Shown here in pieces: positions 35,901 to 44,496 of a stretch of DNA of 64,000 nt. The position numbers were made by a program, and so were the translations under genes. The stretch's first letter is position 1, and every line of letters begins with the position of its first letter. The notes beneath the pieces are model-generated. The model did no database searches. It was not told the origin of the DNA and was given only the letters and a program-made list of their open reading frames with translations. Where the stretch lies: NCBI RefSeq assembly GCF_002483235.1, contig NZ_DLHN01000024.1:62001-126000 (forward strand), in the 5' to 3' direction. Source of the stretch: Pedobacter glucosidilyticus. Lineage in GTDB: Bacteria > Bacteroidota > Bacteroidia > Sphingobacteriales > Sphingobacteriaceae.

Positions 35901-36746
35901 CTAATCCAACCTAAAAACAATAGGAATCACATAAGAAACCCTCACCGCTTTACCATTTTGCTTACCAGGCTTCCATAATGGAGATTTTTTTATCACTCTT
36001 ATCGCTTCTTCATCACAACCTGCTCCAATACCTCTTAAAACTTTAATATTGGTAATTTCTCCGTTTCTTTCTACCACAAAAGATACGGTAACACGCCCTT
36101 GTATTTCATTTTCTCTAGCTACAGCAGGATATTGTAAGTTTCTATTTAAATACTTAGCCCAAGCTGTCATTCCTCCAGGAAACTCTGGCATTTCTTCTGC
36201 AGAAACTAAATATTCATTTCCTGAGTCTGTAGTTGTACCTGCATCTAAAATACCATTTGTACCTTCTGTATGAGTAGCATTTAATCCTCCCGCTTCACCA
36301 GCTTTATCTACCGAACTTATAATGCCTGTTTCTAATTCCTCCAAAGTAGGTGCTTCTTTCGTAACTAAATCATCGGGGGTTGGTTTAAAAGAAGTATACT
36401 TAATTTCTTTTTGTGCAGCTTCTTTTGGGGTAGTTACTTGCGTACCTGCTTTAGCAGAATTTAAAGTTTTTGGAGGAAGTTCTATTTTATGAACGCGATA
36501 AAGCTTCTCATCATCTTCCTTAGGAATATCATTTGGTGAAACATCTACCGTTTTTTGCTTATAAAAATAATACGCAGATGGACCAATAATGAGCACAGCA
36601 AAGCCGAATGAAGCTATAAATAATGCCTTAGCTAGGTAGTTACCAGAATTCTTTCTAAGCTCATAAGCTCCGTAAACTTGGTTTCTGCCATCAAAAATAA
36701 GATTAAGCCACTCAATCTTATTTAAATTAAATTTTGAGTATAACAT
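35901..36746 (-). CDS. TonB-family energy transducer
   Basis: A 281-residue protein with cytoplasmic N-terminus (LIFDGRNQVYGAYELRKNSGNYLAKAL, typical of Bacteroidota TonB), one membrane helix at about 40-62 (LFIASFGFAVLIIGPSAYYFY), a Pro/Lys/Glu-rich periplasmic stretch, and a C-terminal TonB domain: EEMPEFPGGMTAWAKYLNRNLQYP ... VERNGEITNIKVLRGIGAGCDEEAIRVIKKSPLWKPGKQNGKAVRVSYVIPIVFRL. It couples the proton-motive force to outer-membrane receptors. ExbB/ExbD are not in this window. It is followed downstream on the same strand by the FemAB-like gene, but the two are probably not linked functionally. Confidence 0.9.
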   Translation of the reverse strand: MLYSKFNLNKIEWLNLIFDGRNQVYGAYELRKNSGNYLAKALFIASFGFAVLIIGPSAYYFYKQKTVDVSPNDIPKEDDEKLYRVHKIELPPKTLNSAKAGTQVTTPKEAAQKEIKYTSFKPTPDDLVTKEAPTLEELETGIISSVDKAGEAGGLNATHTEGTNGILDAGTTTDSGNEYLVSAEEMPEFPGGMTAWAKYLNRNLQYPAVARENEIQGRVTVSFVVERNGEITNIKVLRGIGAGCDEEAIRVIKKSPLWKPGKQNGKAVRVSYVIPIVFRLD

Positions 36747-36807
36747 AAAGAGTAGAATTGTTTTACTAAAAATATAAAATATTAATCAGAAAATCCAAAT
36801 AAAATGC

Positions 36808-36839
36808 AAAAAAAATCGCCCCTGTTTTCACAGAGACGA
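36808..36839 (-). terminator. Terminator of the porin gene
   Basis: On the minus strand a 10-bp stem TCGTCTCTGT / ACAGGGGCGA with G-U pairs and a GAAA loop (36839-36816), followed by a U-run. It lies 25 nt past the porin stop. Confidence 0.8.
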
Positions 36840-36863
36840 CTTTCAGAATTAATTATGAAGTGA

Positions 36864-37904
36864 TTAAAATGCGTACACTACAGCTAAAGAAAATTGTGAT
36901 GCAGATTTAGTACCTGTTAAACCATCACTTTTTAAGAATTGCTCATTACTTGCATTGTCTAATCTAAACTCTGGGATGAAAGTTAAACCACCATGTTTAA
37001 GATTAGCAGTTAAAGTTAATGCTGTTGTAGACTCGTCAGCAGATGCTCCAAATAAAGCTGTTGCATTTTCTTTGGCTTTGAAATATTCGCCTCTTAAACC
37101 TAAAGCAAAACCATCAGTAATAGCTACAGAAGGGTATAAAGCTACACCTGTGTAACCTTCATCGTCATTAATACCAGACCAATCAGCGGCATTTAAACCT
37201 AATTTAAATTTATCAGTGATTTGGTAAGCAGTTGTCAAATCTAAAATGGTTCCGCTTTGTGAACCTGATAACACATTTAAGTAAGCGCTCCATCCTTCAA
37301 CAGGAGATAATGATAGTTGAGCACCAAAAGTGTTTACACCAAAAGATGGATTAGCGATATAAGTATTCCAAGAATCATTGAATAATCCTACCATTACGCC
37401 AACTTTATCTGAAATAGCATAATTTGCTTTGATACCCGCATTTTGGAAAGGACCGTTAGTGAATAAATAAGAAGTAGAATAATTAAAATTTCCTACCGGA
37501 GATATTACTTCATAACCCACAAAAGTACCCATGAAACCTGCTGTCATGCTAAATTTATCTGTAAAAGCGTAGGTAGCATATAAATTTTGAATGTGGAATG
37601 ATTCTCCGAGACCTTCTTGAGGCAAAATAGATTGAGATTGACCTCTAGGACCAAAAGAAACCTCACCTACAAATGATGCTTTACCAGTGGTTTTCTTTAA
37701 AGCAATATCAACCATACCTAGAGAAACTGAATTTTGATCAGACGCAAAACTTGTTCCTATATTTGGTCTTTTAGCGAAATCATATTTGTAATAAGCATCA
37801 ACAGAACCAGAAATTTCTAAAGCACTTGTTGCTGTGCTATCTTGTGCATGTGCAGTATATAAACCCGCTGCCAATAATAGAGATAATAAGGATAATTTTT
37901 TCAT
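36864..37904 (-). CDS. Outer-membrane beta-barrel porin
   Basis: A 346-residue protein with a signal peptide ending at AHAQ and a mature part of alternating beta strands that ends in an aromatic residue (SLAVVYAF), the standard outer-membrane barrel signature. It resembles the OmpP/porin-like (BBP2-type) proteins of Bacteroidota: SGSVDAYYKYDFAKRP, GSDADWSGIND-like loops and TLTANLKHGGLTFIPEFRLDN. It is downstream of amtB in the same direction, separated by 95 nt holding a hairpin, so it may serve outer-membrane passage of ammonium or other small solutes. That link is inferred only from position. Confidence 0.82.
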   Translation of the reverse strand: MKKLSLLSLLLAAGLYTAHAQDSTATSALEISGSVDAYYKYDFAKRPNIGTSFASDQNSVSLGMVDIALKKTTGKASFVGEVSFGPRGQSQSILPQEGLGESFHIQNLYATYAFTDKFSMTAGFMGTFVGYEVISPVGNFNYSTSYLFTNGPFQNAGIKANYAISDKVGVMVGLFNDSWNTYIANPSFGVNTFGAQLSLSPVEGWSAYLNVLSGSQSGTILDLTTAYQITDKFKLGLNAADWSGINDDEGYTGVALYPSVAITDGFALGLRGEYFKAKENATALFGASADESTTALTLTANLKHGGLTFIPEFRLDNASNEQFLKSDGLTGTKSASQFSLAVVYAF

Positions 37905-37950
37905 GTTTGTTTGTTGTTTAGTTTAAGTTGTTTTTATTATTGTTTAAAAT

Positions 37951-37989
37951 GAAGCCGGGTTAATAAAGAGAGAATAATAACCCGACTTC
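37951..37989 (-). terminator. Hairpin between amtB and porin gene
   Basis: Near-perfect 14-bp stem GAAGCCGGGTTAAT / AATAACCCGACTTC (37951-37964, 37976-37989), G-U pairs allowed. It lies 11 nt past the amtB stop on the minus strand and is followed by a weak U-run, so it may only attenuate transcription into the porin gene. Confidence 0.7.
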
Positions 37990-37999
37990 AATATTTTAA

Positions 38000-39313
38000 T
38001 TATTTTGAAGTGGTATAAGCATCTATGCCATGCTCATATTTATCCAAACCTTCAATTTCTTCTTGCTCAGATACTCTGATTCCCATAGTATATTTTAAGG
38101 CTGCAAAAATGATAAAAGACCCTCCGAATGCTGCTGCACCATAAACGGCTATCCCTTTAATTTGAGCAACTACATCCATACCTTCTCCAAAAATACCTGT
38201 AGCTAAAGTGGCCCATATACCACATACCAAGTGTACTGGTACTGCACCCACCACATCATCAAGTTTTAGTGCATCTAATGCTTTAACAGCTAATACAACT
38301 AATAATCCTGCTATTAAACCGATAATGATGGCCTCCATAGGAGTTACAACATCAGCTCCTGCGGTAATACCAACCAATCCAGCAAGAATACCGTTAAGCA
38401 CCATTCCATAATCATAAGTTTTGTTTAAAATCAGTGCTAGGATAAATGCTCCTATAGCACCGGCACAAGCACCCAAAGTTGTGTTTACTAGTACTAATGA
38501 AGTCATTCCAGGATCTGATGATAAAACAGAACCACCGTTAAAACCAAACCATCCTAACCAAAGGATAAATACACCTATAGTACCTAAGGCCATGTTAGAA
38601 GCAGGGAAAGTATGAACCTTACCGTCTACAAATTTCCCTTTTCTGGCACCTAATAAAATAATACCTGCTAAGGCTCCCCAACCACCTACTGAGTGTACTA
38701 AAGTAGAACCAGCAAAATCATGGAAACCCCAAGATGCAACTACACCAGCACCCCAGTGCCAGCTACCCATAATTGGATAAATAACACCAACAAATACAAC
38801 AGTAAAGATTAAATAAGCACTAAACTTGATACGCTCAGCAACAGCACCTGATACGATAGTTGCAGTGGTAGCAGCAAACATTGCCTGGAAAAGAAAATCT
38901 GTGTAATAAGTATAACCTCCACTAGCTGCATAAGCTGAAGTATTTCCGTTCTCTGGTAATACTAAACTCCAACCTGCAAAACCAAACCAACCCGGTGTAT
39001 CACCAAAACCAGGGTACATTAAGTTGAATCCCATTAAGGCATACATTAAAATACCCAAAACAGGAGTAATAGCATTTTTAAACAGAATGTTAACTGTATT
39101 TTTAGTTTGAGAGAAACCCGCTTCTACACTCGCAAAGCCTAAGTTCATGATAAATACCAATGCTGTACATACCATCATCCAGATGTTACTCGCATTTAAA
39201 AAAGCTTCTTTAGCAGCATCCACCGTTTCGGCAGCCTGCATCATGAGTAAGTTAGGTGTTAAACTCACCAACTCGGTCAAACTACTACTGATTTGAATAA
39301 AAGTGTTGTTCAT
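38000..39313 (-). CDS. amtB: Ammonium transporter
   Basis: A 437-residue inner-membrane channel of the Amt/MEP/Rh family with about eleven helices. Conserved pore elements are present: the first conserved His in FHDFAGSTLVHSVGGWGAL, and the second His in AVPVHLVCGIWATLATGIFG. The N-terminus before helix 1 (about residues 1-40) is longer than usual and may include a signal-like segment. It is divergent from glnA. No glnB/glnK regulator gene is adjacent, unlike the common amtB-glnK pair. It is the first gene of a two-gene unit with the porin. Confidence 0.95.
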   Translation of the reverse strand: MNNTFIQISSSLTELVSLTPNLLMMQAAETVDAAKEAFLNASNIWMMVCTALVFIMNLGFASVEAGFSQTKNTVNILFKNAITPVLGILMYALMGFNLMYPGFGDTPGWFGFAGWSLVLPENGNTSAYAASGGYTYYTDFLFQAMFAATTATIVSGAVAERIKFSAYLIFTVVFVGVIYPIMGSWHWGAGVVASWGFHDFAGSTLVHSVGGWGALAGIILLGARKGKFVDGKVHTFPASNMALGTIGVFILWLGWFGFNGGSVLSSDPGMTSLVLVNTTLGACAGAIGAFILALILNKTYDYGMVLNGILAGLVGITAGADVVTPMEAIIIGLIAGLLVVLAVKALDALKLDDVVGAVPVHLVCGIWATLATGIFGEGMDVVAQIKGIAVYGAAAFGGSFIIFAALKYTMGIRVSEQEEIEGLDKYEHGIDAYTTSK

Positions 39314-39816
39314 GTTTGATTAATTTAGTTTAGGATTTGTATTTAATAATTAATTATATAATTGAATTTTAATTTTTGAATTATCAATTATCTAAAAGTT
39401 TATTTAAAAATTCATCACTTTTGACACTGCTAAATTGTATATTTTATAATTTAATACAAAATTTTTGAAAATATTTCTATTTTTTTAGTATAATTTTAAA
39501 TAAAGACATATAATTTAAGGTGATATTGAGTTTTTTTTAAATAAAAAACCAAAATTTTATATTTTCTCTAAAGTAAATCAATTACCAACATCATATTTTT
39601 AAGAAGCTTTTGAGAAAAAAACTCTTAAAAACGTCAGATAAGACTCAAAAAAATGAAGGCAAAACAAAAAATATCCTCAGAAAAATGGTATTTTCAATAA
39701 AAAGCACAAATTCTTGACATATTTTTTTAATTTTTTATTGTGAATTGGGAAAAACACCGTACTTTTAGCCAAAATTTAATCAAAAACATAATTTATTCAT
39801 TAAAATAACCTAAGCA
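39314..39816. other. Long intergenic region between amtB and glnA
   Basis: A 503-bp strongly AT-rich region between divergent ammonium transporter and glutamine synthetase genes. No ORF with coding character is seen; the longest plausible ATG frame is 15 codons at 39653. It would contain both promoters and any nitrogen-response sites. I recognise no known operator motif. Confidence 0.6.
39738..39767 (+). promoter_or_regulatory. Probable glnA promoter, TTG-N19-TACTTTTA
   Basis: TTG at 39738-39740 and TACTTTTA at 39760-39767 (one mismatch to TAnnTTTG) with a 19-nt spacer. The box lies 49 nt before the glnA ATG. Confidence 0.5.
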
Positions 39817-41991
39817 ATGTCAACAATCAGGTTTCAAGCTTTACAAACTGTTTTAACCAGAACTATTCCTGAGGTAAAACAACCATCATCTAAAATCTCT
39901 GATTTTTATGGTTCAAAAGTTTTCGATAAGAAGAAAATGCAGGATTATCTCCCTAAAGAAACTTTTAAGGCAGTACTTGCTTCTATTGAGAGCGGTTCTC
40001 CTATAAGTAGAGAAATTGCAGATCAAATTTCTTCAGCTATGAAAGCTTGGGCCATGAGTAAAGGTGTTACACACTATACTCACTGGTTTCAACCTTTAAC
40101 CGGAACTACTGCAGAAAAACATGACTCTTTCTTTGAACCGGCATCAGACGGTCAAGCTATTGAAAGATTTGCTGGTGATGCTTTAGTACAACAAGAACCA
40201 GATGCTTCCAGTTTCCCTAATGGTGGTATCCGTAGTACTTTTGAAGCTCGTGGTTATACTGCTTGGGATCCATCTTCTCCAGCATTCATTTTTGGTAAAA
40301 CTTTATGTATACCAACAGTATTTGTTTCTTATACTGGCGAAGCTTTAGATTATAAAGCTCCTTTATTAAAAGCATTATCTGTAATGGATAAAGCTGCTAC
40401 AGAAGTTTGCCACTATTTTGATAAAAGCATCGAAAAAGTAAATGCTTCTTTAGGTATAGAACAAGAATATTTCTTAGTTGATTTAGCATTATTTAATGCA
40501 AGACCAGATTTATTCTTAACCGGAAGAGCTTTATTTGGACACGCATCAGCTAAAGGACAACAATTAGAAGATCATTACTTTGGCTCTATCCCTGAGAGAG
40601 TTTTAGCTTACATGCAAGATTTTGAAACTGAAGCATTACAATTAGGTATTCCTTTGAAAACTCGTCATAACGAGGTTGCTCCATCTCAATTTGAGTGCGC
40701 TCCTATTTATGAGGAAATAAACTTAGCTATTGACCATAACCAATTATTAATGGATTTAATGGAAAAAGTAGCTAAGAGACACAACTTTAAAGTTTTATTA
40801 CACGAGAAACCTTATGCTGGTATTAATGGTTCTGGTAAACATAACAACTGGTCTTTAATTACTAACACTGGTAAAAACTTACTTGCTCCAGGAAAAACTC
40901 CTAAAAACAACTTGATGTTCTTAACATTCTTTGTGAATACCATCAAAGCTGTTTACGAGCATGCAGATTTATTAAGAGCATCAATCGCATCGGTAAGTAA
41001 CGACCACCGTTTAGGTGCTAACGAAGCTCCACCAGCAATTATCTCTATTTTCTTAGGCGAGCAATTGAATGATGTTCTTGATGAAATCGAAACTTCAAGA
41101 ATTTCTAAAAAAGCCAAAGAAGATTCTGCTATGTGGCACAGTATTCCAAAAATCCCTCAGATTCTTTTGGATAATACAGACCGTAACCGTACTTCTCCTT
41201 TCGCCTTTACAGGAAATAAATTTGAGCTTAGAGCTGTAGGTTCTTCTGCAAACTCTTCTAGCCCAATGACTGTGTTAAATATGATTGTTGCTGATCAATT
41301 AATCAAGTTTAAAGCGGATGTTGATAAATTAATCAAAAAAGGAGACAAAAAAGATGTTGCTATCTTAACTATCCTTAAAAAATACATCAAAGAGTCTAAA
41401 AATATTCGTTTTGAAGGTAATGGATATAGTGATGAGTGGGCTGCTGAAGCAGAAAAACGTGGTTTAAATAACATCAAAACTACACCTAAAGCTTTAGACG
41501 CATTAGTTTCTGAAAAAACAGAGAAAATTTTTGAAGAAACTGGTGTATTCACAAAAAGAGAAGCTCATGCAAGACACGAAATCTTATTAGAAGCTTATTA
41601 CAAAAAACTTCAAATCGAAGCTCGCGTAATTGGTGAATTGGTAACTAACGTAATTCTTCCTGCTGCTGTTAAATATCAAACAGAATTGATTACCAACGTA
41701 AAAGGACTGAAAGATTTAGGTTTAGCTAAAGATACTTATGCTTCTCAATTAGAAATTATTGAGCGTCTATCAAAACATATCAACTTCATTAAATCTAATG
41801 TTGAGCAAATGGTTGAAGAGCGTAAAAAAGCTAACGTTTTAGAAGATAGCCGTGAAAAAGCTGTTGCCTACGATGAGAAAGTTAAATCTTACTTCGAGCC
41901 AATCAGATATCATGTTGATAAATTAGAATTATTAGTTGATGATACTTTATGGCCTCTACCAAAATTCAGAGAGCTATTGTTTATCAAATAA
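39817..41991 (+). CDS. glnA: Glutamine synthetase type III
   Basis: A 724-residue GSIII enzyme that makes glutamine from glutamate, ammonia and ATP. It has the GSIII-specific N-terminal domain (SDFYGSKVFDKKKMQDYL), the metal-site GIEQEYFLVD, the glutamate/ammonia site GINGSGKHNNWSL, and the DNTDRNRTSPFAFTGNKFELRAVGSSANSS nucleotide segment (visible in several parts). The C-terminal helical region of about 200 residues is typical of the long GSIII form. With divergent amtB it forms the main ammonium uptake and assimilation locus of the window. Regulation by nitrogen is expected but its site is not identified. Confidence 0.97.
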   Translation: MSTIRFQALQTVLTRTIPEVKQPSSKISDFYGSKVFDKKKMQDYLPKETFKAVLASIESGSPISREIADQISSAMKAWAMSKGVTHYTHWFQPLTGTTAEKHDSFFEPASDGQAIERFAGDALVQQEPDASSFPNGGIRSTFEARGYTAWDPSSPAFIFGKTLCIPTVFVSYTGEALDYKAPLLKALSVMDKAATEVCHYFDKSIEKVNASLGIEQEYFLVDLALFNARPDLFLTGRALFGHASAKGQQLEDHYFGSIPERVLAYMQDFETEALQLGIPLKTRHNEVAPSQFECAPIYEEINLAIDHNQLLMDLMEKVAKRHNFKVLLHEKPYAGINGSGKHNNWSLITNTGKNLLAPGKTPKNNLMFLTFFVNTIKAVYEHADLLRASIASVSNDHRLGANEAPPAIISIFLGEQLNDVLDEIETSRISKKAKEDSAMWHSIPKIPQILLDNTDRNRTSPFAFTGNKFELRAVGSSANSSSPMTVLNMIVADQLIKFKADVDKLIKKGDKKDVAILTILKKYIKESKNIRFEGNGYSDEWAAEAEKRGLNNIKTTPKALDALVSEKTEKIFEETGVFTKREAHARHEILLEAYYKKLQIEARVIGELVTNVILPAAVKYQTELITNVKGLKDLGLAKDTYASQLEIIERLSKHINFIKSNVEQMVEERKKANVLEDSREKAVAYDEKVKSYFEPIRYHVDKLELLVDDTLWPLPKFRELLFIK

Positions 41992-42040
41992 GCTAAAAGC
42001 AGAAGGCTTAAAGCGCAAAGCTAAGGGCTAGAAGCAAAAA
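41991..42040. repeat. Purine-rich AGC-AAA low-complexity patch
   Basis: Degenerate repeats of AGCTAAAAGCAGAAGGC and AAAGCGCAAAGC follow the glnA stop. A complementary stretch (CAGCTTTTTGCCTTTTGC near 42110) lies 110 bp downstream, so the two could pair. It looks like a short repeat of the kind scattered in such genomes. Confidence 0.5.
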
Positions 42041-42041
42041 T

Positions 42042-42077
42042 AAAAGCGTATCTATATTTCTGGATACGCTTTTTTTA
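42042..42077 (+). terminator. Terminator of glnA, shared with the small minus-strand ORF
   Basis: Stem AAAAGCGTATC / GATACGCTTTT around a TATATTTCTG loop (42042-42052, 42063-42073) followed by T's. The stop codon of the 38-residue minus-strand ORF (42075-42077) lies at its right edge. Confidence 0.8.
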
Positions 42078-42191
42078 TTTTTCAAAAATCAACTCCTTCT
42101 CATTATAGAATTTCAGCTTTTTGCCTTTTGCTTTAAGCTCAGATACATCCCTTAGAGATAATCCATAAGGTAAATTATTTACATAAGTCAT
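42075..42191 (-). CDS. Small protein of 38 residues with an AGGAGG ribosome binding site
   Basis: On the minus strand an ATG at 42191 opens a 38-codon frame ending with TAA at 42075-42077. The peptide is basic: it begins MTYVNNLPYGLSLRDV and continues through SELKAKGKKLKFYNEKELIF. A rare, strong Shine-Dalgarno sequence AGGAGGT lies at 42205-42199, 7 nt before the ATG. Most genes here lack such a site. It is too short for a domain call and could be fortuitous, but the combined signal of SD, start spacing and codon-like composition makes it a plausible gene. Its promoter is unclear and it lies between glnA and purM. Confidence 0.45.
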   Translation of the reverse strand: MTYVNNLPYGLSLRDVSELKAKGKKLKFYNEKELIFEK

Positions 42192-42200
42192 TCTTTTTAC

Positions 42201-42231
<31 letters not shown>

Positions 42232-42233
42232 AT

Positions 42234-42241
42234 TATCTTTG
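42234..42241 (+). promoter_or_regulatory. -7 box TATCTTTG of purM promoter
   Basis: Exact TAnnTTTG match ending 6 nt before the purM ATG at 42248. It overlaps the alternative TTG start at 42239, which is therefore rejected. The -33 position is occupied by the CTACTTT repeat. Confidence 0.65.
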
Positions 42242-42247
42242 CAAACC

Positions 42248-43423
42248 ATGAGTGATAATAGATACAATCAAAGAGGCGTTTCTGCCGGTAAAGAGGACGT
42301 ACATAACGCAATAAAAAATATAGACAAAGGAATTTTCCCACAAGCTTTTTGTAAAATCATTCCTGATATTTTAGGTGATGATGATGCTTATTGTAATATT
42401 ATGCATGCCGATGGTGCCGGAACAAAATCTTCTCTAGCTTATATCTATTGGAAAGAAACCGGAGATTTATCTGTATGGAAAGGTATAGCACAAGACGCTA
42501 TCATCATGAACTTGGATGATTTACTTTGCGTTGGTGCTACTGATAAAATTCTATTATCATCAACCATTGGAAGAAATAAAAATTTAATCCCAGGTGAAGT
42601 TATTGCCGAAATTATTAATGGTACAGAAGAAATCTTAGCAGATTTACGCTCTATGGGTGTAAATATTTACTCAACAGGCGGAGAAACTGCTGATGTTGGG
42701 GATATTGTTAGAACCATCATCGTAGACTCTACCGTTACTTGCAGAATGAAACGTTCTGACGTTATTTCTAACCATACCATAAAAGCTGGAGATGTAATTG
42801 TTGGTTTAGCTTCAGACGGGCAAGCCAATTACGAAAGCTTTTATAATGGAGGCATGGGTTCTAACGGTCTTACTTCTGCCAGACATGATGTTTTTCATAA
42901 ATATATAGCAGAAAAATATCCAGAAAGTTATGACCCAGCAGTTCCTTATGATTTATTATTCTCGGGTAGTAAAAAACTAACCGATGAAATAAAAGTTAAT
43001 GATACCACTGTTTTAACCGCCGGAAAATTAGTTTTATCTCCAACAAGAACTTATGCCCCTATCATCAAGCAAATATTAGACAAATATAGAAGTCAAATAA
43101 ACGGCATGGTACATTGTAGTGGAGGCGCACAAACAAAGGTGCTCCATTTTATAGAAAACCTACATGTGATAAAAGATAATTTATTCCCTACCCCTACTTT
43201 ATTTGAATTGATACAAGAACAATCTGGTACAGACTGGAAAGAAATGTATAAAGTTTTCAATATGGGACATCGTATGGAATTGTATGTAGATGAAAATATC
43301 GCTCAAGATATTATAGCAATATCAACATCTTTTGGTGTTAAAGCACAAATTGTAGGAAGAGTAGAGGTATCGGATAAGAAGCAAGTAACTGTTAAGAGTG
43401 ATAAAGGAGAGTTTGTTTATTAG
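42248..43423 (+). CDS. purM: Phosphoribosylformylglycinamidine cyclo-ligase
   Basis: A 391-residue AIR synthase that closes the imidazole ring in purine synthesis. Hallmarks are YNQRGVSAGKEDV, the ATP-site DGAGTKSSLAYIYW, DLLCVGATDKI, YSTGGETADVGDIVRT and the C-terminal FNMGHRMELYVD. Start is ATG 42248, behind the promoter box. It is longer than the about 345-residue enterobacterial enzyme, as in other Bacteroidota. The downstream acyltransferase begins 7 nt after its stop, so a shared transcript is likely. Purine genes purK/E and purL lie elsewhere in the window. Confidence 0.94.
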   Translation: MSDNRYNQRGVSAGKEDVHNAIKNIDKGIFPQAFCKIIPDILGDDDAYCNIMHADGAGTKSSLAYIYWKETGDLSVWKGIAQDAIIMNLDDLLCVGATDKILLSSTIGRNKNLIPGEVIAEIINGTEEILADLRSMGVNIYSTGGETADVGDIVRTIIVDSTVTCRMKRSDVISNHTIKAGDVIVGLASDGQANYESFYNGGMGSNGLTSARHDVFHKYIAEKYPESYDPAVPYDLLFSGSKKLTDEIKVNDTTVLTAGKLVLSPTRTYAPIIKQILDKYRSQINGMVHCSGGAQTKVLHFIENLHVIKDNLFPTPTLFELIQEQSGTDWKEMYKVFNMGHRMELYVDENIAQDIIAISTSFGVKAQIVGRVEVSDKKQVTVKSDKGEFVY

Positions 43424-43430
43424 TTTCTAA

Positions 43431-44477
43431 ATGGATTTATTGAATAACCAAGCAAATAATTTTAATCTCATTAGATTATTTGCTTGTATTCAAGTTTTAG
43501 TACTTCATAGCCTAGATTTTTATAACATTTGGTTTAATAACCTTTTCTACAAAATTTGGTGGCTCTTTCCCGGTGTCATTATCTTCTTTTCAATAAGCGG
43601 CTTTTTAATTACTAGATCGTTTGAAATAAATAATGTTAATTCTTTCATAAAAAAAAGATTTTTAAGGATTTATCCTGGATTAGCTGTTAATATTATCATA
43701 ACTACTGTAATTCTTTATTTTTTCGGATTAATAGCCTTCAATTTCGATTTTATAAAATATTTAGCTTGTCAACTTACGCTATTTCAGTTTTTTGTTCCTG
43801 AAAGTATTAAGAGATTTGGTTTAGGTCATCCAAACGGGGCATTATGGACTATCAGTGTAGAAATTCAGTTCTATATTTTATTTTGTATTATAGGATATGC
43901 CTTAAAGTGGAAAAAGAAGACAAAACAATTTAAAACGCTTATTATCGCTAGTTTAATACTTCTTTCATCTTTTATAAACTATTATTCAAATGAATATTTA
44001 GAACATGAGAGTATTCTTTATAAACTAATATTTAATAGCATTTTTTATAACTTCTCTTTCTTTGGAATCGGAATATTAATATGGATAAATATTGATAAGC
44101 TAAGAAATTTACTTGAAGAAAAGTTCTCGTTTTGGATAGTAGGACTTACTCTAGTTATAATTTTAATAACTTATCATGATATACCTATCAGAAGGTATCA
44201 ATTTGAGTTTACTAGCTTTTTATATTTAATTCTATTAGTTTCAACGCTATTTTCTTTAGCCTTTTCTTATAAGTCACTAAGCTTTAAACTAATTGGCGAC
44301 ACAGATATCTCTTATGGGACTTATTTATATCATTGTTTAATTATCAATCTATTTCTTCAACTAAATATATCCTCAAAATATATTTTGTCTATTTATTTCG
44401 CTTCATTCTTGCTAGGCTATTTATCGTGGTTCTTTGTAGAAAGAAGATATTTAAAATTAAAGCACACCATTAATTAA
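43431..44477 (+). CDS. Membrane-bound acyltransferase (OafA/YrhL-type)
   Basis: A 348-residue multi-pass protein with about ten membrane helices. The family motifs are FNLIRLFACIQVLVLHSLDFY at the start (with the catalytic His), the RFLRIYPGLAVNII region, and GHPNGALWTISVEIQFYILF. These enzymes O-acylate surface sugars, such as lipopolysaccharide or exopolysaccharide. Codon use is AT-rich and unlike purM, suggesting later insertion or transfer. It lies 7 nt behind purM with no functional link to purine synthesis. The acceptor is unknown; a terminator overlaps its stop. Confidence 0.86.
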   Translation: MDLLNNQANNFNLIRLFACIQVLVLHSLDFYNIWFNNLFYKIWWLFPGVIIFFSISGFLITRSFEINNVNSFIKKRFLRIYPGLAVNIIITTVILYFFGLIAFNFDFIKYLACQLTLFQFFVPESIKRFGLGHPNGALWTISVEIQFYILFCIIGYALKWKKKTKQFKTLIIASLILLSSFINYYSNEYLEHESILYKLIFNSIFYNFSFFGIGILIWINIDKLRNLLEEKFSFWIVGLTLVIILITYHDIPIRRYQFEFTSFLYLILLVSTLFSLAFSYKSLSFKLIGDTDISYGTYLYHCLIINLFLQLNISSKYILSIYFASFLLGYLSWFFVERRYLKLKHTIN

Positions 44478-44490
44478 TAATGTGCTTTAA
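44457..44490. terminator. Terminator between acyltransferase and S46 peptidase genes
   Basis: A 10-bp perfect stem TTAAAGCACA / TGTGCTTTAA (44457-44466, 44481-44490) covering the last codons and stop of the acyltransferase, between convergent genes. Symmetric, so it can serve both directions. Confidence 0.65.
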
Positions 44491-44496
44491 CCATTA

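Noticed and set aside
39314..39816. Possible small RNA or riboswitch in the amtB-glnA gap
   Set aside because: AT-rich and unstructured by eye; no known riboswitch core or stable GC stem was found.
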